This document shows positions 58,314-64,000 of a stretch of DNA of 64,000 nt, piece by piece. The stretch's first letter is position 1, and each line of letters starts with the position of its first letter. Location of the stretch: assembly GCA_934436245.1 (NCBI GenBank), contig CAKSAM010000009.1:18394-82393 (forward strand), written 5' to 3'. The translations under genes were made by a program, and so were the position numbers. The notes under the pieces were generated by a model. That model was not told where the DNA came from and did no database searches. It was given only the letters and a program-made list of their open reading frames with translations. The stretch comes from an uncultured Acetatifactor sp. GTDB taxonomy: Bacteria > Bacillota > Clostridia > Lachnospirales > Lachnospiraceae.

Positions 58314-59368
58314 AACTTTTCTCCAAATAATTTATGTTCTACATACTCTGCAATGGTATGGCCTATGAAAATATGTGCTTCCTGAATGCGTGGTGTGATC
58401 TTGGACGGAACCTTTACCACATGATCACAGATTTCCTGCAGTTCCGGTACTTCGTGATCTCCCATCAGCATGACTGTCCGAATCCCCTGTTTTTTCGCAT
58501 AGCGTAAAGCTTCCAACACATTCTTGGATGTACCACTGGTAGAAATAGCAATCAGCATATCACCTTTTCCAGCCTTTGCCTCCAGCTGCCTGACAAATAC
58601 ACGTTCATAGCTGTAATCGTTGCCAATAGCAGTCAATGTAGAGGTATTAACGGTAAGTGCTTCTGCATTCATAGCTGGGCGCTCCTTGTAAAAACGACTG
58701 ACAAATTCTGTTGCAATATGCTGGGCATCCGCAGCACTTCCACCGTTTCCACACAGGAACAGCTGTCCGTTTCGCCCAAAAATCTCGCAGATATCTTCTG
58801 CCACTGCCATAACGGTATCTGTTACCTTACGGTCCGTTGCCATCTTTTTGAAAATGTTTTCATGCTCTTCTAATCTCTGATAGAAGTAATTCACCGGAAG
58901 TTCCTGCGAATTATAATCTTTCAGAATCTGCACCAGTTCCCAAAGGCAGCCCTGACCACCTTCTTTTTGTAGAATCATATTGGCTGCCTGTTTTGCCCGG
59001 TCAATGGCATCTGCCGGACAGATGCCTAAGCCTGCATGCTCCAGCGGCTCCACATCATACTTTCCATCGCCAATATAACAGATTTCCTCCGGTTTCAGCT
59101 GTTCTTTCTGCTCTATTTCCCACAAAATTTCCGTTTTTTTCTTGGCACCGCAATAGAAATAATCCCAGGGGAATCTTTTTTCGAAATAGTGAACAATTTC
59201 TGTATTCTCTCCGGTGATTGCTGCCAGTTTGAACTGCTCTCTGTGCAGTTCAAATATGGCATCAATATCTTTCAGATTGATCTTCTTTTGCTCTGTGCCA
59301 TTCATATCAACGATTACTGTACCGTCCGTTATGACACCATCGATATCAAATACTACAAGTCTGATCAT
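58310..59368 (-). CDS. KdsC-like phosphatase fused to GmhA-like SIS isomerase
   Basis: 352 residues. Residues 1-160 are a capless HAD phosphatase of the KdsC/NeuB-associated type (VVFDIDGVITDGT with D8 and D10; CYIGDGKYDVE). Residues about 170-352 are a SIS domain like sedoheptulose-7-phosphate isomerase (LFLCGNGGSAADAQHIATEF, SGTSKNVLEAL, HTIAEYVEH). Fusion of these two is unusual. It suggests a pathway where an aldose/ketose isomerisation and a sugar-phosphate dephosphorylation flank the NeuB-like step encoded 12 bp upstream. Confidence 0.85.
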   Translation of the reverse strand: MIRLVVFDIDGVITDGTVIVDMNGTEQKKINLKDIDAIFELHREQFKLAAITGENTEIVHYFEKRFPWDYFYCGAKKKTEILWEIEQKEQLKPEEICYIGDGKYDVEPLEHAGLGICPADAIDRAKQAANMILQKEGGQGCLWELVQILKDYNSQELPVNYFYQRLEEHENIFKKMATDRKVTDTVMAVAEDICEIFGRNGQLFLCGNGGSAADAQHIATEFVSRFYKERPAMNAEALTVNTSTLTAIGNDYSYERVFVRQLEAKAGKGDMLIAISTSGTSKNVLEALRYAKKQGIRTVMLMGDHEVPELQEICDHVVKVPSKITPRIQEAHIFIGHTIAEYVEHKLFGEKL

Positions 59369-59380
59369 AATGCGTGTGTC

Positions 59381-60205
59381 CTATCCTCTGAGCTTTTTCT
59401 TAACTTCTTCCTCGGCGGGAGTCAGTACTTTTTTGCCTGTACCCATGATCTTCTCAGTATCACGAATATCCTTTACCAGCCTGCACAGCTCATAAGGCTC
59501 AATGGATGCCTTCTGATCAGAGCCATACATCGTCTTGTCCATGGTGATATGTCTCTCTATAGAGGTTGCACCCGCTGCCACAGCACAAGTGCTGACAAGT
59601 GTGCCTGCCTCATGTCCGCTGTAGCCAACTTTACATTTGTAGATATCTGCCAGTACACGAATCAGTTTCAGGTTTGCATCTTCCACTGGCATCGGATAGG
59701 TACTGTTGCAATGCATCAGCTCGTAAGGGCATCCTGCCTGTTCAAAAATGTCTACCGCATGATCAATTTCATCCAAAGTACTCATTCCGGTTGCAATAAA
59801 CGTATATTTTCCCTCAGAAGCAATTTCCTGTAACAACTCATCATTAGTTAACATAGCGGATGCCACTTTATTGTATTTCAGATCATATTGTCTCAGGAAA
59901 ATCTGGGAGTCCACATCCCATGCGGAAGCGAACCACGCAATCCCTTTCTCCTTACAATATCTGTCGATCTCATCATATTCTTCCTTGCCGAATTCCAGTC
60001 CCTCTTTCTGTGCACGCTGGGTCTCCCCCCAGGGGCTCTTTCTGGGGCTTGCCAGGTATTCCTGTGTATATACCTTATCTACAGTTCTTTTCTGGAACTT
60101 TACGGCATCGCAGCCTGCAATTACCGCTGTATCAATCAGCTTCTTTGCAAGCTGTAAGTCTCCGTTATGATTAATTCCGATCTCTGCTGTAATAAATACA
60201 CTCAT
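59381..60205 (-). CDS. Short NeuB-family synthase without SAF domain
   Basis: 274 residues. A TIM barrel that condenses phosphoenolpyruvate with an aldose, as in sialic, legionaminic or pseudaminic acid synthesis. AEIGINHNGD, AVKFQKR, STYPMP, GYSGHEAG and IERHIT match the family in order. Normal NeuB proteins are about 340-370 residues and end in an antifreeze-like SAF domain that closes the partner active site; here the protein stops after VKKKLRG. No CMP-sugar synthetase (NeuA) is in the window. GAGAGG precedes the ATG by 8-9 bases. Confidence 0.85.
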   Translation of the reverse strand: MSVFITAEIGINHNGDLQLAKKLIDTAVIAGCDAVKFQKRTVDKVYTQEYLASPRKSPWGETQRAQKEGLEFGKEEYDEIDRYCKEKGIAWFASAWDVDSQIFLRQYDLKYNKVASAMLTNDELLQEIASEGKYTFIATGMSTLDEIDHAVDIFEQAGCPYELMHCNSTYPMPVEDANLKLIRVLADIYKCKVGYSGHEAGTLVSTCAVAAGATSIERHITMDKTMYGSDQKASIEPYELCRLVKDIRDTEKIMGTGKKVLTPAEEEVKKKLRG

Positions 60206-60219
60206 GTTTTTGCTCCTCT

Positions 60220-62409
60220 CTACTTCATCTGCTCTAAAAGAGTTTTTATTTCCTCGTCTTCCGGAACATATTGGCTGGTCTGTAACAGAATCTGCTTTGC
60301 AGCCTCCATATTTCCTTGAGATATCTGTGCTTTAGCCATTGTTTTCAGTGATTCTGCCATTTGCTGTAATTCCTGCTTTGCAGCATCCGCCTCCGCATTC
60401 TGACGTTGTAATTCATCCCGTAACATCTCGGCATAAACAAGCATTGTTTTATCCAACTTTGGATAAATTCCGAGACACGTTTTCATACACTCCAACGCAT
60501 TGCGCTCCTGTCCGGATTCACGATAAACGTGTAATTTTCTTAATCCCAATGCTAACTGCAATTCATCCGGCAGTCCGACAGGAATTTCTTCCAACGTTTC
60601 TTCCTTATAATAGGGATGATAAAAATCAAATACCTGATCCGCATATCTCCAAAGTCGTTCTTCTAACTCCGGTAAATTATCTGTTTTCTTTTTTATATTT
60701 GCAAGACTGCTTCCTGCATATTTTATTTCAAAGAGTTCAAACCGGATATCTTCACTTCGTTTCCATCCTTGAACCCTGTGATTCCATTTTTCCCATTCTT
60801 CCGGTGATGCCCAATGTTCCATGCTTTCCAAAGCTCTGCGCCAGGTACGGTAATCCATTCGCAATAATAATGATGCAACATCTATCTGCATCTCTCTGGC
60901 GATTTCCCAAACTTTATCTTCAACCTCTAAGATGTGATCCGGACATTTCATAAATAACTTACGGAAGCATTCCTGAATTTTCCCTGTATCCTTCTGTCCT
61001 TCTTCCCATTCCCAGATGATTTTGGATGCCTGAACATAAAAATGATCATTATCCAGTGTTGCCACAAGACGACGTAGTTTTCCTAATTTATCGTCCTCTC
61101 TGTACTGCGTATATTCCATCTGCAAGTCTCTAAACACCGGATACATTTCATGAATTCCTTCTTCTCCTTCAGTAAACTTTTGAAAAATTTCTTCATAAAA
61201 TGTTTGCATTTCCGTATTACAACAGGTGTCTATAATCTTTTTTGCACATTTTCTTTGAAAGAAAACATTTTTTTCCTTCCATTCTATCCGTTTCAATGAC
61301 TCTTGTGCCAATTTATATTCTTTTTTATGTAGTAATGCCGGCAGACAGATTAACACTGCTTCAGAATAGTACACATTATGAAATACATTGGATACAATTC
61401 CTTCCGTCTCCGTTTCCATAGCATCTCTATTGTTCTTAAATTTTATTAATCCCTCTATATATCGTTTAAAATAACTCACACATTGCTCTACATCTTCCAA
61501 GATTCCGTACAATCTTGCTCCTGCAAGGTTGTAAAATACTATACTAACTTCCATTACTTTTTGATCATTCAAGGGTAAATTAAGAGCTTTATTTAACCAT
61601 TCTTTTTCTTCTTCATATTTTCCCAGATATTCTAATGAAAATAAAATATATCCATAAAGTGTTCCTATATGAGTAGGATAGTATTCCACTTTATTCTTAT
61701 ATTGTTCCCAATCTGCCAAACTTTCCTGACAGGATTTCACCGTTTTGTCATAATTCTTAATTGCAAAATACTCTTGTCCCAGTTGATACATCCACCTGGT
61801 ATTTCCCGGATTTTCTTTCCGCATTTCAAGTAGCGGATTTATATTTCTCCATGCATGAGCTACCTCCTCCTGCATACTTTTATACGCATACCCATAGTGA
61901 TGTACGAAATCCGTAAACTCCTTTACCGGTTTATTATATGGAAAAAGATATTCGTGAACTTTGCCAATAAAATGAGTCTCTTTCTCCCGTCTTACCATTC
62001 TGGACGGATATGAAGTCACATAACTTACTCCTTCAAAATCCAAATAATTTCTGATAACATAGGACGCACTATTATATTTTTCATATTCTCCGGACTTGAA
62101 AAAAGTAATGATTTCTTTGGGGTCATCAAACCATTCATCATCATCCAGGAACATGAACCACTCTCCATGTGCTTCTTTCAATCCGGCATTTCTAGCCGCC
62201 GCGAAATCACCGCACCAGGTAAAATCAATGATTTTATCGGCATACTTTGCTGCCAGTGCACGCTGCTCTGCATTACATCCGGTATCTACCAATATAATTT
62301 CCGTGGGAAATGCATTTTTGAAATAAAGAAGTGATTTCAAGCTTTTCTCCATCTCATCTCGTCCTGAGATCAACATGGAGACAGATAATAGGATATACTC
62401 ATTGTTCAT
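60220..62409 (-). CDS. GT2 glycosyltransferase with long TPR region
   Basis: 729 residues. An N-terminal GT2 domain (about 1-235) with SMLISGRDEMEKSL, ILVDTGCNAEQ and the metal-binding FLDDDEWFD, then about 480 residues of helical, TPR-like repeats (for example NTRWMYQLGQEYFAIKNYDK) and a closing coiled coil with TPRs at the C-terminus. This GT-TPR layout is that of protein O-glycosyltransferases that modify flagellin or other surface proteins. It is the first gene after flagellin (95 bp) and so a good candidate for the transferase that starts flagellin glycosylation. Confidence 0.82.
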   Translation of the reverse strand: MNNEYILLSVSMLISGRDEMEKSLKSLLYFKNAFPTEIILVDTGCNAEQRALAAKYADKIIDFTWCGDFAAARNAGLKEAHGEWFMFLDDDEWFDDPKEIITFFKSGEYEKYNSASYVIRNYLDFEGVSYVTSYPSRMVRREKETHFIGKVHEYLFPYNKPVKEFTDFVHHYGYAYKSMQEEVAHAWRNINPLLEMRKENPGNTRWMYQLGQEYFAIKNYDKTVKSCQESLADWEQYKNKVEYYPTHIGTLYGYILFSLEYLGKYEEEKEWLNKALNLPLNDQKVMEVSIVFYNLAGARLYGILEDVEQCVSYFKRYIEGLIKFKNNRDAMETETEGIVSNVFHNVYYSEAVLICLPALLHKKEYKLAQESLKRIEWKEKNVFFQRKCAKKIIDTCCNTEMQTFYEEIFQKFTEGEEGIHEMYPVFRDLQMEYTQYREDDKLGKLRRLVATLDNDHFYVQASKIIWEWEEGQKDTGKIQECFRKLFMKCPDHILEVEDKVWEIAREMQIDVASLLLRMDYRTWRRALESMEHWASPEEWEKWNHRVQGWKRSEDIRFELFEIKYAGSSLANIKKKTDNLPELEERLWRYADQVFDFYHPYYKEETLEEIPVGLPDELQLALGLRKLHVYRESGQERNALECMKTCLGIYPKLDKTMLVYAEMLRDELQRQNAEADAAKQELQQMAESLKTMAKAQISQGNMEAAKQILLQTSQYVPEDEEIKTLLEQMK

Positions 62410-62435
62410 GTCTGGAATCCTTTCCGCTTTACAAA

Positions 62436-62470
62436 GAGAAAAGGACCCGGCCGCAAAGCCGAGCCCTCCT
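62436..62470 (-). terminator. Terminator between flagellin and the glycan island
   Basis: On the minus strand a GC-rich stem (GGGCTCGGC with GCCGGGTCC, with wobble pairs) is followed by TTTTCTCTTT. It should end most flagellin mRNA and allow partial read-through into the glycan genes. Confidence 0.75.
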
Positions 62471-62503
62471 CTTATTGCTATGTTAGATGCTCTAACTGAT
62501 CAA

Positions 62504-63946
62504 TTACTGTAACAAAGACAGTACGCCCTGGTTAGACTGGTTAGCCTGAGCCAGCATAGCCTGACCTGCCTGAGACAGGATGTTGTTGTTAGAGTACTTA
62601 ACCATCTCAGTAGCCATATCTGTATCACGGATAGCAGATTCAGCACTTGTGGTGTTCTCTACAACGTTATCCAGGTTGCTGATGGTATGCTCAAGTCTGT
62701 TCTGAACTGCACCAAGTGCGGATCTCTGAGTAGATACCTTCTGGATAGCTTCCTTAATGGTCTCAATTGCGTTATCTGCATTAGTAGAAGTGGTTCCGTC
62801 TACTCTCAGACCGTTCACTCCAAGTCCCTTAGCAGACATTGCATCCAGACTTAACTCAATCTTGTTGTTGGTAGTCGCATCAGCACCTACATGTAAGGAC
62901 AGCTTCAGGTTTCCTACCTGATCCTGTGCAGCCTGAACATTCTTTGTATCGAAAGTTGCCACATTACCAAACTGGTCATACAGAGTCTTGTCTTTCAATT
63001 GAGTTGCAGAAGCTTTACCATCAGCTGCAGTAGTACCAGTGAAGTAATTACTTAACGCATTTTCAGAAATTCTATTGCCATCCTTATCATAAAATGCTGC
63101 ATGTTTGCCTTCTGCCGCTGCTGTAACTGCCTTAGAATTAAGTGTTACAGTATCAGACAGTGCGGTGGTTCCCTTTGTATTGTCATTACCATTCGAAGCT
63201 GATAATGTAATACCTGTATCAACGCCGTCCTTACTTACTTTTCCATTGCTGGCTACATCATAACCATCTACAGAAATTGCTACCTTAGCAGCCTCTCCAG
63301 TGACACCAGCTGCAATAGTAATTCTTGCGCCGCTCTTCTGTAAAACTTTCAGCAATTCATTCTGTGCTGCTGCTGTCTTATCATCGGTCGGAGCTGCAGC
63401 AGCAAATGTAACTTTGGAACCAGTGTTGGAGCCTGTAACTGAGGTGTTCAATTTAGCACAAATAGTTGCTGCTGCAGGACCATTTGTGGTCGCACCATAA
63501 GAATAGCTGTAACCCTTAACTGCATCCTTGTCGCCCTTTAACAGGTAGGTCTCGTTGAACTTGGTTGTCTCAGCAACACGATCGATTTCAGTGGTCAGCT
63601 GATCAATTTCGTTCTGGATGTAGCTTCTGTCGTTCTCGGAATTGGTTCCGTTGGAAGCCTTAACAGCCAGCTCGTTCATTCTCTGCAGCATGTCCTGAAC
63701 TTCGTTCAGTGCACCTTCAGCAGTCTGTACAGTGGAGATACCGTCTTCTGCGTTAGCGGAAGCCTGTGTCAGTCCTCTGATCTGTTTTCTCATTTTTTCA
63801 CTGATGGATAATCCTGCTGCATCATCTGCTGCACGGTTGATCTTGTAACCGGAAGACAGCTTCTCAGTTGACTTTGCCTGAGAGCTCTGAGTCAAACCTA
63901 ACATTCTGTTAGAGTTCATAGCGGTAAGATTGTGTTGTACTACCAT
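62504..63946 (-). CDS. hag: Flagellin
   Basis: 480 residues. The conserved D0/D1 ends are intact: MVVQHNLTAMNSNRMLG and the SSGYKINRAADDAAGLSISE segment at the N-terminus, and NLDNVVENTTSAESAIRDTD to QANQSNQGVLSLLQ at the C-terminus. Residues about 140-380 are the variable exposed part, rich in Thr, Ser, Ala, Asn and Gly and thus a plausible site for O-linked glycans. It is secreted by the flagellar type III system without a signal peptide. AAGGAGG lies 8-9 bases before the ATG. The promoter lies beyond the right edge. Confidence 0.97.
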   Translation of the reverse strand: MVVQHNLTAMNSNRMLGLTQSSQAKSTEKLSSGYKINRAADDAAGLSISEKMRKQIRGLTQASANAEDGISTVQTAEGALNEVQDMLQRMNELAVKASNGTNSENDRSYIQNEIDQLTTEIDRVAETTKFNETYLLKGDKDAVKGYSYSYGATTNGPAAATICAKLNTSVTGSNTGSKVTFAAAAPTDDKTAAAQNELLKVLQKSGARITIAAGVTGEAAKVAISVDGYDVASNGKVSKDGVDTGITLSASNGNDNTKGTTALSDTVTLNSKAVTAAAEGKHAAFYDKDGNRISENALSNYFTGTTAADGKASATQLKDKTLYDQFGNVATFDTKNVQAAQDQVGNLKLSLHVGADATTNNKIELSLDAMSAKGLGVNGLRVDGTTSTNADNAIETIKEAIQKVSTQRSALGAVQNRLEHTISNLDNVVENTTSAESAIRDTDMATEMVKYSNNNILSQAGQAMLAQANQSNQGVLSLLQ

Positions 63947-64000
63947 AATATATTCCTCCTTGAATTGACGAGCGCTTCCCTGCGCTCCGTTATTTGCTTT

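Noticed and set aside
40590..62409. Pseudaminic or legionaminic acid pathway
   Set aside because: Only a NeuB-like protein is present. PseB, PseC, LegB, NeuC and the CMP-sugar synthetase are missing, and NeuB itself is truncated.

Overview
The window reads as chromosome of a motile, Gram-positive gut anaerobe of the Lachnospiraceae, most like Roseburia or a close relative. Pointers are the AddAB recombination nuclease, an indirect tRNA amidation set (AspRS plus GatCAB) behind a T-box leader, an ANTAR regulator beside glutamine synthetase, LL-diaminopimelate aminotransferase, a large flagellin followed by glycan genes, and a GH112/GH136-type host-glycan operon with a CUT1 ABC importer. The species is inferred from gene content and style, not demonstrated. 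I see no rRNA, tRNA, CRISPR array, intact insertion sequence or prophage.

Layout. 1-871: partial acyltransferase running off the left edge. 945-1113: first copy of a dispersed structured repeat. 1274-4382: a chemoreceptor and a divergent carbamate kinase. 4430-14582 (minus): addB-addA, exonuclease III, a GNAT acetyltransferase, a membrane protein and an SseB-like protein. 14776-14865: six 15-bp tandem repeats. 14942-15808: a NagD-like phosphatase. 15813-21900 (minus): T-box, aspS, gatC, gatA and gatB, with repeats and hairpins inserted in the gaps. 21980-29127 (minus): GH112 phosphorylase, solute-binding protein, two permeases and a two-gene GH136-like lacto-N-biosidase, with a divergent AraC regulator at 29357. 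30292-38027 (minus): two membrane polysaccharide-type proteins, dapL, dapF, an ANTAR regulator and glnA. 38288-39007: a membrane-anchored FMN-binding-like protein. 39206-40550: remnants of a small mobile-type gene pair, one copy truncated and a neighbour frameshifted. 40590-62409 (minus): a glycan island of 14 genes. 62504-63946: flagellin.

The glycan island directly follows the flagellin gene on the same strand, so it probably supplies and attaches a sugar to flagellin. It encodes the first three steps to CDP-4-keto-3,6-dideoxyglucose (RfbF, RfbG, RfbH), a thiamine-diphosphate enzyme of the acetolactate synthase/YerE type, a NeuB-like synthase lacking its usual C-terminal domain, a KdsC-GmhA fusion, an O-acetyltransferase and two large glycosyltransferases. 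Between them lie six consecutive or near-consecutive proteins that begin with the same kind of Rossmann-like module but carry different downstream domains (HAD, unknown, radical SAM, FkbM methyltransferase, and two ParB-like/methyltransferase paralogues). This modular set is the best candidate here for an undescribed system. Several of these genes are visibly richer in A+T than the rest of the window, which suggests acquisition by transfer.
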